DNA of 64,000 nucleotides from JAHEGP01 sp963751595 (GTDB taxonomy: Bacteria > Pseudomonadota > Gammaproteobacteria > Pseudomonadales > JAHEGP01), in assembly GCA_963751595.1 (NCBI GenBank), contig CAVVVC010000005.1, forward strand, positions 62,001 through 126,000, in the 5' to 3' direction. The notes beneath the pieces were generated by a model. That model ran no database searches and was not told where the DNA came from. It worked only from the letters and a program-made list of their open reading frames with translations. Of the stretch, positions 17,450-25,834 are shown piece by piece (within the stretch, counting starts at the first letter, position 1; the number at the start of each line of letters is the position of its first letter). Position numbers and translations under genes: made by a program.

Positions 17450-18457
17450 CTACTCTGTCTCGGTGCCCTCGGGCTGGGGCATTGTCATTGGCCGCAGGTC
17501 TTCGCGAATCAGCGTGCCATAAGAAGACACAATGGTCGCCGGCAGGGTGGTAATGTCGATCGGCTGGTCAAGCGCAGGGCCGGTGAAAGCAGTCACTTCA
17601 ATGCCTTCATCATCAATCTCCAGCCAGGTGACGGCCCTCTTCGCCTGCTGTGAAGTGCCGATCAGTCGACGCGGTCCGGCACCCAGGCAGGCCTGGCCAA
17701 CGTGCCGGATCCCGGCACGGTAGCCCGGATAAAAGGCATGGTGGTGACCGCTGAGATAAAGCTCTACCCGGTGCTGCCGCAACAGCCGCTCAAGTTCGAG
17801 GTCTGCCGTTACCTCGTTTTCGCGGCCGACAGAAAACGGGTATATCGGCAGATGACTGAAGGCAACCCGGTAGCGAAACTCGGCCCCCTTCTGCTGCAGC
17901 AAGGTGTCCAGCCAGCTGCGCTGCTCATCATCGAGCACCCCGACGCGGGTGGCATCGAGTGAAATAAACAGTACATCGCCCAGCGCAAAAGCATAATCGA
18001 AGGGATAGTTTCGCCGATCAATGAAGTGCAAACCGTCGGTTCGCTCCTGCCACTGCTGGCGATAGATCGCACGCTCCAGGGCAAACGCCGGGTAGGCCGA
18101 GGCATCGTGGTTTCCCGGCGTCACCGCAAAGGGGATATTGGCTGCCCGGATTGGGTCGCTGACCTGAGCGTGAAACCCAGACCACATTGCCTCCACCGTG
18201 TCTCGCTCAAGAGGCGGGTGGCGGCGCTGGCCTGCGACCATATCGCCAGTGCTGATCACGAGGTCCGGGCGCAGCCGAACCAGGCCCGCAATATGCCGAG
18301 CAACGACCGGCGAATAAACCATGCTGCCATAGGAGCCATTGAGGTCGGAAATGACCGCAACCCGCAGTGTATCCGCAATGGCCGGCGGCACCAGCGACAC
18401 GACCAGCAGAGCCAAGGCTGCTCGCAGACCAAATAGTCCCGCAACCGCGTGCTTCAA
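17450..18457 (-). CDS. Exported metallophosphoesterase
   Basis: A 335-residue calcineurin-like phosphoesterase with a signal peptide (ALALLVVSLVPPAIADT). Metal-binding motifs are in order: VAVISDLNGSYGS (the usual DxH is DLN, so the first His is replaced), VISTGDMVAG, VTPGNHDASAYP, AFSHLPIYPF and LYLSGHHHAFYPG. It is predicted to act in the periplasm on a phosphomonoester or diester. The start is a TTG at 18457 embedded in the stop of the upstream gene (TTGA), so translation is coupled to the kinase-like gene. A phosphatase partner for that protein is an attractive inference. The tail is Pro/Glu/Thr-rich. Confidence 0.82.
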   Translation of the reverse strand: MKHAVAGLFGLRAALALLVVSLVPPAIADTLRVAVISDLNGSYGSMVYSPVVARHIAGLVRLRPDLVISTGDMVAGQRRHPPLERDTVEAMWSGFHAQVSDPIRAANIPFAVTPGNHDASAYPAFALERAIYRQQWQERTDGLHFIDRRNYPFDYAFALGDVLFISLDATRVGVLDDEQRSWLDTLLQQKGAEFRYRVAFSHLPIYPFSVGRENEVTADLELERLLRQHRVELYLSGHHHAFYPGYRAGIRHVGQACLGAGPRRLIGTSQQAKRAVTWLEIDDEGIEVTAFTGPALDQPIDITTLPATIVSSYGTLIREDLRPMTMPQPEGTETE

Positions 18458-19935
18458 GGCAGCTCACACCCAACAGACCGGGGTTCAACTGTGCCGGTCA
18501 GGAGAAATTCCTCCGACTCCAGATCGAAGCGCAGGCGGCCCGCCTTGCAGCTTTGCCGGAGGATGTTCGCAGCCTCAGCGGTATTGGCCACCACGCGCCT
18601 GAACTCCTTGTCGCTGAGGCCGAAGGTTGTGCGAACGTACTCGTACAACGGGCCCGAAGATTTGAAATCGCGGTCCAAGCGCATGAGCTGCAGATAGGTG
18701 ACACCACGGTAGTGCCGCAATTTCTCCAGCATAGCAGTGCGCTTGGTGTAATTCACATACGACAGCCGAACCCCGGCATCGTTGTCTCCCAGTTCCGTCT
18801 GCTTGATATAAAAAGGCTTATGGCTCGCCAAATCCGCGGGTACCTTGCGGCTGTGCGCGGGTCGTGAACCGACCGTGTCACCACTGGGCCAACGCCAGTA
18901 GGATATGTAATCGATGTTGCCGATGCGGTCCTGTTGGCTAAAGATGAAGTCGAGCAGGGTGATGTTAATGAGGTCACTCATCCAGTAGATCATCTGTTGC
19001 GCGGACGCATCATCGCCTGTAGCCGCCGCCAACCTGGGGTTCTGCAGGGCGATTCGCTTGCCCTCCCTGATAGCCTCGAGCAGCGGCTTGTCACTGCGCA
19101 AAGCGCGAAAAGGTGCCGTTTCCTGGAAATCGAGACTTTGGCCCTTGCCCCAGCCGGACACTCGGGTACCGTTGATTTCCTCGCCGTAGCGCTTGCCGGC
19201 CGGATGCAGCATCACCCCGTAAAGCAGGCCCTCTGGCGTAAACAGCTCAGAGGTGGGTTGATAGCTTGAGGGGTCCTGTTCAGCAGCTTGCAGGGCTTCC
19301 CATGCTGCATGGTTCATCTTGAGCGCGGCGCGCCCCGCCGACAGCCTAACCCCGCGCGCGCTCACCCGCTCGCGGTGCACCCTGCGATCGATACTGCGAA
19401 AGACCGCTACAGGCACATGCACAGTGGCGCGAAAATAGCGAGAGAAGTGATAGTAAATCAACGAGGAATTGGCGAAGGTTGCACTCGACTCGCGGGTATT
19501 TACCGACATCTTGTAGGCGATGGGCTCGCCTACGGCGGCCTTCTTGTTGATACCGCGACCACAGGCTTTGCGCTCGAAATCCTCCACCCCGATGGCGCCG
19601 GGACCGGCATCAACCTCGTAGATGAGTGTTCCGGGGCTGGTGCTGAACACCTTCGGGCAAAGTGCGTGGGTTTTACCGTAGAAGTCAATGGCGCAGAATG
19701 CGGCTTCCCTGGCGATATCCACATCGGTGTAGTGGCCACCGGGCATATGATCCAAGACGACACAGCGCTCCGTGGCACCATTGGGGGAGGTGAATTCAGT
19801 GGAGGAACCACGTACATCTGATGAAGCCCAGGCAGGGCAGGTAGCGTTCAGCCCAATGGCTACCAGAAGAGACAGCGGCCAGCGCCGATGTGATTTCAGC
19901 CTTGTCAGCAACAGATGCTCCGTTGGGTTTTCCAT
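18454..19935 (-). CDS. Exported protein with Fam20/HipA-like kinase motifs
   Basis: A 493-residue protein of no family I can name with certainty. The chosen ATG at 19935 gives a signal peptide (WPLSLLVAIGLNATCPAWAS); a longer frame to 20088 has a poor N-terminus. The C-terminal half contains LLDFIFSQQDRIGNIDYISY, with Asp329 and Asp336-Arg337...Asn340. It is followed by FYIKQTELGDNDAGVRLSYV with Asp384-Asn385. The spacing D-F-(L/I)-x5-D-R, then a later D-N, resembles the catalytic and metal-binding loops of Fam20/HipA/PI4-kinase-type kinases. Several Cys in the N-terminal half fit an oxidising compartment. Kinase activity is inference. It is coupled to the phosphoesterase downstream. Confidence 0.6.
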   Translation of the reverse strand: MENPTEHLLLTRLKSHRRWPLSLLVAIGLNATCPAWASSDVRGSSTEFTSPNGATERCVVLDHMPGGHYTDVDIAREAAFCAIDFYGKTHALCPKVFSTSPGTLIYEVDAGPGAIGVEDFERKACGRGINKKAAVGEPIAYKMSVNTRESSATFANSSLIYYHFSRYFRATVHVPVAVFRSIDRRVHRERVSARGVRLSAGRAALKMNHAAWEALQAAEQDPSSYQPTSELFTPEGLLYGVMLHPAGKRYGEEINGTRVSGWGKGQSLDFQETAPFRALRSDKPLLEAIREGKRIALQNPRLAAATGDDASAQQMIYWMSDLINITLLDFIFSQQDRIGNIDYISYWRWPSGDTVGSRPAHSRKVPADLASHKPFYIKQTELGDNDAGVRLSYVNYTKRTAMLEKLRHYRGVTYLQLMRLDRDFKSSGPLYEYVRTTFGLSDKEFRRVVANTAEAANILRQSCKAGRLRFDLESEEFLLTGTVEPRSVGCELP

Positions 19936-20499
19936 TCGCCGCGTATCACGGCATCGACACAGCGTTACCGGGCAGGTCCGCAAACGCCGACTGACCAGGG
20001 ATTTTTGCCTTCGCCAGGGTGAAGCACGTTGCCACCGGTGCGAGTGATCTTCCCTTCGGAAACGCTCCGTGCCCGGACAGTACTTCACCCGGAGAAGTTA
20101 CCATTGCTATCCAGAACCGGGAACCGCCATCAGCTTCAGGCCCTTGCGTTGTTGCATAGTAACGCCTCCACCCGTTTTTTCCGAGTGCAGAAGCTAGCCT
20201 TTCCGAAAGCCATATGCCTCGACATCAACCCCTATTTTTGCAATCGTGATCGCTGGGATCAACCCCGCTCCAATAGCCCCTCGGCCGCCTTCAGCATCGG
20301 CCGTTTTGCCACCGTGCACATTCGCCAACACAAGCCCTCTGTGGGGGTATGATTTTCCCGGCAGCCACTGACAACGCACTGCCCCAGAGCAGCGCCAGGT
20401 TCAGTAGCAACCCACTGGTGATTACTGATCAGCCGCTCTCCGGGCGTCCTCTTGTTGTTATACTACCACCTCATTCGCTATCCAGGTCAGGTCACCCGT
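19936..20499. other. Divergent intergenic region
   Basis: About 560 bases separate the divergent kinase-like and dikinase-like genes. Short open frames are present, but none has a ribosome site or a recognisable product. Promoters for both transcription units should lie here; I see no strong consensus match. Confidence 0.35.
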
Positions 20500-23454
20500 A
20501 TGCCGCGGTTTTTTTCAAGCCTCTTGCTAAATTCGCTATCCCTTCTTGCGCTGCTCACTGCAGCGCCACTGCAAGCGGCAGAGGTGTCACCGTCATCCGC
20601 TGGTGTGGCCCAATACCGGCAGTGGATAACCGACATGAAGGCTGCGGAGCGAGGGCCATTCGAGCGACTGCGCTGGTTCTGTAATGATGGCCAGGTGCTC
20701 CCGCCCAAGCCCTATGCCTGTGGAGCGGTCGGTGGCTACCAGCACGGCGAGTGGACTGCCAAGACGCTGGAGCTTCGTCAGCAGGGCTACCAGATCGCCA
20801 ACCTGCTGGCGGGTGTCGATGCCCAGGCGTTGATGGCGCAAGCTGACTTCAATGACAGCTTCAACCAGATCCTGATTGAGAAGTTTCTGGTAGCCGAGGA
20901 CGACGGCTGGATTCTGCGCCGCGCCCGCTTCTACCGCGGTGCTATCCAGCAGGAGGACGAGGCCGCCGGGGGGAGCGCGCTGCTGACGGCCATGGCCGCA
21001 GATCCCCAGTGGGCCGGTCATCGCTACCCTGCCCTGCGCATCGGGGCTCGCCTGCTACCCCACGGGAAAGGCGGCAGCTCGGCGCAACTGGTTCGCGAAG
21101 AGTCCGCATCACTGTCTGAGCTGGACCCGGGTTTCAGGGCCTTGAGAGGAAAAATCCACGGCACTCCCGATGCCGGCGATTCCATGCGGGTGCGCGAATA
21201 CGCCCAATCGGTGACTGATTCGGCACTGCAGGCGCAATATGAACGGATGGCTGACGACATTGATGCGCTGTATCAGGCGCAGCCATTGCCTGAGTTGCTG
21301 GAAGCTCACGCCAGCCGCTATACCGCAGCACCCTGGTTGCAGAAACTGCTGCGCGAGGCCGCAACCCGGTATGCGGCTGGTGGCGCGGCTGGCCGTTACA
21401 GTTCCAGCGCCGAGCTGCTTGCGGGGCTTCGTGATGCCTTACCGAAGGTCAGAAGCGCTTCGGTGCGACTTGAGCTGCTCGACCTCAGCCTGACGACCGA
21501 GGCAGAGAACTTCAAGGCCGGTATTGTACTGCGACAACAGCTAACGCAAGCGTCCAGGCGACAGCGGCTACAGTGGATCGAATCGGCAATCGATGCAGCT
21601 TACGGTACCGGTATGATAAACCAGCGCGGACGGCTCGAGCAGAAGAAGTCGCTGCAGTCACTGCACAGGGATAGCGTGACACTGGATGTCTACCTGGATG
21701 CTCTGGCTTACCTCGGCAGAGTTCCCGATTGGGGAGCGCAGGGGCTTCGCTACCAGTTCTATGAGTCGATGCAGACACTATCTGAGATCGAACCATTGGC
21801 GCTGCTCTTTATTCAGGATCAACTGCGCGCATCGCCGCTGCTGTTTTTTTCCCAGCTGCTCGACAGCCTGCAGCGTGACGCCAACACGCTTACCGGCGTG
21901 CGCCACAAGTTGTTTGGCAAGGAAATCGGGGTAGGCTTCAGGGCGCTGAACCCGGGGCTTGCACGGGGTGTGCTGCGTACCCCCGCCAACCTTCAGGGGC
22001 TGGCCAGCTTTTCGCCTGATGGCATCTACCTGTTACCAGAGACGGTTTCCGATCTGCCACCCATCGCAGGCATCATGACTGCCGGCGCAGGCAATCCCCT
22101 GTCACATGTGCAGTTGTTGGCCCGTAACCTCGGCATTCCCAATACGGGCGTCGATATCGACCTGTTGCCAACTATCCGCCAGCATGACGGTGAGGCCGTG
22201 GTAATGGCGGTCAGTCCCGGGGGACTGGTCGAACTGGTTGCGGACAGCGATAAATGGGACCCCCTGTTTGGTGGTGGCCAGGCAAGCCAGGCGGTGGTCA
22301 TTCGCCCCGATCTGGGCAAGCTTGATCTTGGGGTACAGCGCTTCCTCGACCTGAATGAGCTCGGGGCGGAGGATTCCGGACGCACCGTGGGCCCGAAGGC
22401 GGCGAAGCTGGGCGAACTGCACCAGCATTTTCCCGAAGCTGTCTCAGCGGGAGTCGCCATACCCTTCGGCGTATTCCGCCAGGCGGTGCTCGATCAACCC
22501 TACCGGGACACCGGCCAGTCCGTGTTCGAATGGATGGTGGCCGGTTACCGTCATATCGAAAGCCTGCCCGAGGGCTCGGCCGAGCGGGCAGAAACCACCG
22601 AGAATTTTCGTGCCGAGCTTTACCAGCTGGTGCTGGCTGCCAGGCTGGATGAATCCATGCAGCAGCAGCTGCGCAGCGCGATGGAAAAGGCTTTCGGCTC
22701 ACTGGATGGACTCGGCGTGTTCGTGCGCTCTGATACCAATGTCGAGGACCTGGCCGGTTTTACCGGCGCCGGACTCAATCTCACACTGCCCAATGTTGTC
22801 GGTTTTGACAATGTGCTGCGGGCTATCCCCCGGGTCTGGGCCTCACCCTTTACTGCCCGCGCTTTTGCCTGGCGACAGTCCCATATGGATTCGCCGGAAA
22901 ACGTTTACCCGGCGGTGCTCCTGTTAAAGTCTGTAGCCAACGACAAATCGGGTGTGATGGTCACGCGGGATATCGATAACGGTGATCCAGCGGTGCTATC
23001 GGTGGCGGTCAACGAGGGGGTCGGCGGCGCCGTCGATGGGCAATCCGCCGAATCGCTTCGCATCGACACCCGTGATGGTTCGGTGCGCGTGCTGGCGATG
23101 GCGACCGCGCCCTGGCGACGCAATCCATCGCCCGACGGGGGGATTGACAAGCTACCGTCCAGTGGCAGTGACAGCGTCCTGCAGCCGGGTGAGATAGAGC
23201 AGTTGATCAAGTTTGCCAAAGAGCTGCCCCGGCGTTTTCCACCCATTACCGACGATCAGGGCAATCCCGCACCAGCGGATATCGAATTCGGCTTTCTCGA
23301 TGGCCAGCTACACCTGTTCCAGTTACGGCCTTTTCTGGAGAGTCGCACGGCACGGGGTAGCAGTTACCTGAACAAGATGGATGAGGCATTGAGCGACAGC
23401 CATAAAAAAACGGTGGATATGCAGGGCCTTCCGGCGAAAGACGCCAGGCTATGA
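20500..23454 (+). CDS. Exported PEP-synthase/glucan-dikinase-like phosphotransferase
   Basis: A 984-residue protein with a clear signal peptide (FSSLLLNSLSLLALLTAAPLQA). Residues 1-480 are largely helical and unrecognised. A phosphohistidine swivelling domain is centred on AGNPLSHVQLLARNLGIPN, with His536 as the likely phospho-carrier. A PPDK/PEP-synthase ATP-grasp domain follows: VGPKAAKLGEL (about 630), FVRSDTNVEDLAGFTGAGLN (Arg743) and DIEFGFLDGQLHLFQLRPF at the end. The order His domain then ATP domain is that of plant glucan water dikinase, the reverse of PEP synthase. No PEP/pyruvate barrel is visible. An ATP enzyme outside the cytosol is unusual. Start: ATG with CAGG about 9 bases upstream. 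It overlaps the next gene by four bases. Confidence 0.75.
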   Translation: MPRFFSSLLLNSLSLLALLTAAPLQAAEVSPSSAGVAQYRQWITDMKAAERGPFERLRWFCNDGQVLPPKPYACGAVGGYQHGEWTAKTLELRQQGYQIANLLAGVDAQALMAQADFNDSFNQILIEKFLVAEDDGWILRRARFYRGAIQQEDEAAGGSALLTAMAADPQWAGHRYPALRIGARLLPHGKGGSSAQLVREESASLSELDPGFRALRGKIHGTPDAGDSMRVREYAQSVTDSALQAQYERMADDIDALYQAQPLPELLEAHASRYTAAPWLQKLLREAATRYAAGGAAGRYSSSAELLAGLRDALPKVRSASVRLELLDLSLTTEAENFKAGIVLRQQLTQASRRQRLQWIESAIDAAYGTGMINQRGRLEQKKSLQSLHRDSVTLDVYLDALAYLGRVPDWGAQGLRYQFYESMQTLSEIEPLALLFIQDQLRASPLLFFSQLLDSLQRDANTLTGVRHKLFGKEIGVGFRALNPGLARGVLRTPANLQGLASFSPDGIYLLPETVSDLPPIAGIMTAGAGNPLSHVQLLARNLGIPNTGVDIDLLPTIRQHDGEAVVMAVSPGGLVELVADSDKWDPLFGGGQASQAVVIRPDLGKLDLGVQRFLDLNELGAEDSGRTVGPKAAKLGELHQHFPEAVSAGVAIPFGVFRQAVLDQPYRDTGQSVFEWMVAGYRHIESLPEGSAERAETTENFRAELYQLVLAARLDESMQQQLRSAMEKAFGSLDGLGVFVRSDTNVEDLAGFTGAGLNLTLPNVVGFDNVLRAIPRVWASPFTARAFAWRQSHMDSPENVYPAVLLLKSVANDKSGVMVTRDIDNGDPAVLSVAVNEGVGGAVDGQSAESLRIDTRDGSVRVLAMATAPWRRNPSPDGGIDKLPSSGSDSVLQPGEIEQLIKFAKELPRRFPPITDDQGNPAPADIEFGFLDGQLHLFQLRPFLESRTARGSSYLNKMDEALSDSHKKTVDMQGLPAKDARL

Positions 23455-24314
23455 TGCGCCGCTTGCTGCTGTGCTTGCTGATCCTGGGAACAAGCGTTGC
23501 CCTGGCCGATGGCGAGCACTATCCGTCACTCTGGGATTGCGTTGACCAGGACCTGCAGCAGCGGCTCGATACCATCATTACCGACCTCGACTATGGTGAA
23601 GCGGTCGACAGGGGAACGCTGTCCGTTGCCCTGGTGGATATCAGAGATCTTCGCCAACCCCGGGTGGCCGCCGTTAATGGCGACACTATGGTCTATGCTG
23701 CCAGCCTTCCCAAACTGGCGATCCTGCTCGGTGCATTCGTCGAGATCAGGGAGGGCCATATGACCCTGGACGAAGTAACACGCGAGTCGCTAACCGGGAT
23801 GATTCGCTTTTCTTCCAATGTGCAGGCCACACAGATGCTGAATCGTGTGGGTGAAACTCGCCTGCTCGACATTCTGCAGTCTGATGAATTCAAGCTGTAT
23901 GACCCTGAGCATGGCGGCGGGCTCTGGGTGGGCAAGGCGTATGGAAAATCCCAGGCGTACCAGCGTGATCCCCTGCATAACCTCTCACATGGCGCCACGG
24001 CCATGCAGACTGCCAGGTTTTACTACCTGTTGGAAACCGACCGGCTCGGGGATGAAGCGCTGACTGATGAGATGAAAACGATGCTGGGGGACCCCGGGAT
24101 CAATCACAAATTTGTCGCGGGACTCGAATCCTTTCCCGAGACGAAGATCTATCGCAAATCGGGTTCCTGGAAACAGTGGCATGCCGATAGCGCCCTCATC
24201 GAAGCAGGCGATACCGCTTACATCCTGGTCGCGCTGGCGGAAGATATAAACGGTGGAGAATGGCTTCGACAGCTCATCGAACCCATTCACACCATGATGA
24301 TCACCACGCCTTAA
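23451..24314 (+). CDS. Exported class A beta-lactamase-fold serine hydrolase
   Basis: A 287-residue protein with signal peptide LLLCLLILGTSVALADG. The active-site triad of the penicillin-binding fold is visible: SLPK (S-x-x-K) near residue 86, SSN (in place of SDN) near 121, and KSG (in place of KTG) in YRKSGSWKQW near 240. It could be a beta-lactamase, a peptidoglycan-processing enzyme or an esterase. Class A omega-loop features (ExxLN) are not evident, so antibiotic hydrolysis is not assumed. The ATG overlaps the dikinase gene end (ATGA), so both are co-translated. It ends tail-to-tail with the nucleotide-carrier gene, sharing bases of both stop codons. Confidence 0.82.
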   Translation: MMRRLLLCLLILGTSVALADGEHYPSLWDCVDQDLQQRLDTIITDLDYGEAVDRGTLSVALVDIRDLRQPRVAAVNGDTMVYAASLPKLAILLGAFVEIREGHMTLDEVTRESLTGMIRFSSNVQATQMLNRVGETRLLDILQSDEFKLYDPEHGGGLWVGKAYGKSQAYQRDPLHNLSHGATAMQTARFYYLLETDRLGDEALTDEMKTMLGDPGINHKFVAGLESFPETKIYRKSGSWKQWHADSALIEAGDTAYILVALAEDINGGEWLRQLIEPIHTMMITTP

Positions 24315-25738
24315 TCAGACTGCAGGGACTTGTCGTCCATTGTTGATGCGTCAGCCGCCGCTTGCGTTGCGCGCGTATGCTCCCGCACCAGCAACACCCC
24401 GGCTACCAGCCAGCACAGCACCAGAAACACGTTGAACGCGAAGAAGCCGGCCGTGGGTAGCGCCAGCACGTGTACGCCTAACAAAACCGTCAGTGCCGCG
24501 AGCCCATCGCCAAGGCGAACGTAAAGCGTATCAATCGCCGGCTTGCCGCGATACTTCATGGCCGAGGAGACTGGCAGCCAGAGAACGTGTCGGGAAGTGT
24601 TATTGAGCGAGTAATCCGTCGCGTTCTCCGCAATTTTCATCACCTTGACAACCGCCAGTACCGGTAGCAGCGCCATCACGGTGTAGGAGGTCAGGGCGAT
24701 CACCGGCAGGATCAATAATATCGCGGCGAATCCACCGTATTTCATCAGCCGCGAGGCGACAACCGCCTGCAAAACCAGGGCAACCGTATTGACCCAGAAA
24801 TAGAAATTGCCATAAAAAGCGGTGGTGCCATCGCGAACAAAATCCAGCATGGCGAGATGGTCGGTAATCCCCTGAGCAGCGGCCTGCTGGGTCAGGGATT
24901 CTTCTATCACCCGAAACAACAGGTTTTCTCCATTGGTGTTCACCCAGTTGGTCAGCAATGTCACCAGAGCGGCCAGCAGCAGGAATTTGCTCACCAGCAC
25001 CAATTTGGCACCACTCCAGATGCTGGCCTCTTCCACTGGCGGCTCAGTACCGCTGTCCTGCGGCGCTGCCCGAACAGCAGCTGGTGCCAGCCGTCGCTGC
25101 CTTTGCTCGACTTGTCTGACCAGGTATATGGATGCCAGTAGCGGCGCGATGGCCGCCAGCAGTAACACCTCGGTCGGCAACAGTCCGGACTCGACCAGCA
25201 CGTCGACGATCCAGGAGCCTGCCGCCGCGCCGGCTGTAGCGCCGATGGCAATAAAGGGCAGCATGCGCCTGCCCTGCTCGTCGGTGTACACATCCGCACA
25301 AAAGGTCCAGAACTGGGCGACGACAAATACCCCAAACATGCCCACCCACAGGTAATACACAACGCCAACCAGCGGCAATTCCCCAATAAAAAAGTTGGGT
25401 TGCAGGAACCAGAACAGGATCATATTGGAGATACAGAACAAGGTCGCACGGCTGAACAGGGTAACCCGATCCCAGCGGTCAGCCAGGCGCGCGTACCAGC
25501 CGACGACAAACAACAACAGGATACTCTGGGCAAAGCTGGAGTAGGCCTTCACCTCCATTTTTGACAGGCCTTCGATAGCCGATACCGCGATCCAGCCCTC
25601 CCTGACGGGTTTGATAAAATAGTAGGCTAGCAGTATCAGAAAGACGTTGGCAAACAGCAGGATGGCGGTCTTACCTTCACCGGGCTCCACGTCGGTGAAG
25701 ATGCGCAGAAATCGCTCTGTTGCAGAAAGCTGGGGCAC
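24311..25738 (-). CDS. ATP/ADP translocase (Npt1/Npt2, NTT)-family carrier
   Basis: A 475-residue inner-membrane protein with about 12 hydrophobic segments. It starts with a short FTDVEPGEGKTAILLFANVF region and has YYFIKPVREGWIAV in helix 1-2. KIAENATDYSLNNTSRHVLW and KYRGKPAIDTLYVRLGDGL in the second half are the signature of the nucleotide transporter family, best known from Rickettsia, Chlamydia and plastids as ATP/ADP exchangers. Free-living members are poorly characterised and may carry other substrates. A charged loop (about 215-240) separates the halves. The start is GTG at 25738 without a clear ribosome site. It is the last gene of a minus-strand run after a lipoprotein and a serine hydrolase. 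Confidence 0.78.
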   Translation of the reverse strand: MPQLSATERFLRIFTDVEPGEGKTAILLFANVFLILLAYYFIKPVREGWIAVSAIEGLSKMEVKAYSSFAQSILLLFVVGWYARLADRWDRVTLFSRATLFCISNMILFWFLQPNFFIGELPLVGVVYYLWVGMFGVFVVAQFWTFCADVYTDEQGRRMLPFIAIGATAGAAAGSWIVDVLVESGLLPTEVLLLAAIAPLLASIYLVRQVEQRQRRLAPAAVRAAPQDSGTEPPVEEASIWSGAKLVLVSKFLLLAALVTLLTNWVNTNGENLLFRVIEESLTQQAAAQGITDHLAMLDFVRDGTTAFYGNFYFWVNTVALVLQAVVASRLMKYGGFAAILLILPVIALTSYTVMALLPVLAVVKVMKIAENATDYSLNNTSRHVLWLPVSSAMKYRGKPAIDTLYVRLGDGLAALTVLLGVHVLALPTAGFFAFNVFLVLCWLVAGVLLVREHTRATQAAADASTMDDKSLQSD

Positions 25739-25834
25739 TGGGCAAGGGGCCTGTGATGGATAAGTTTGTCGGGGTATACCTGGCCGAAAAACCCCGCGAT
25801 AGTTTATAGCGGCGGTGGCGCCGGGGTGTCGGTC

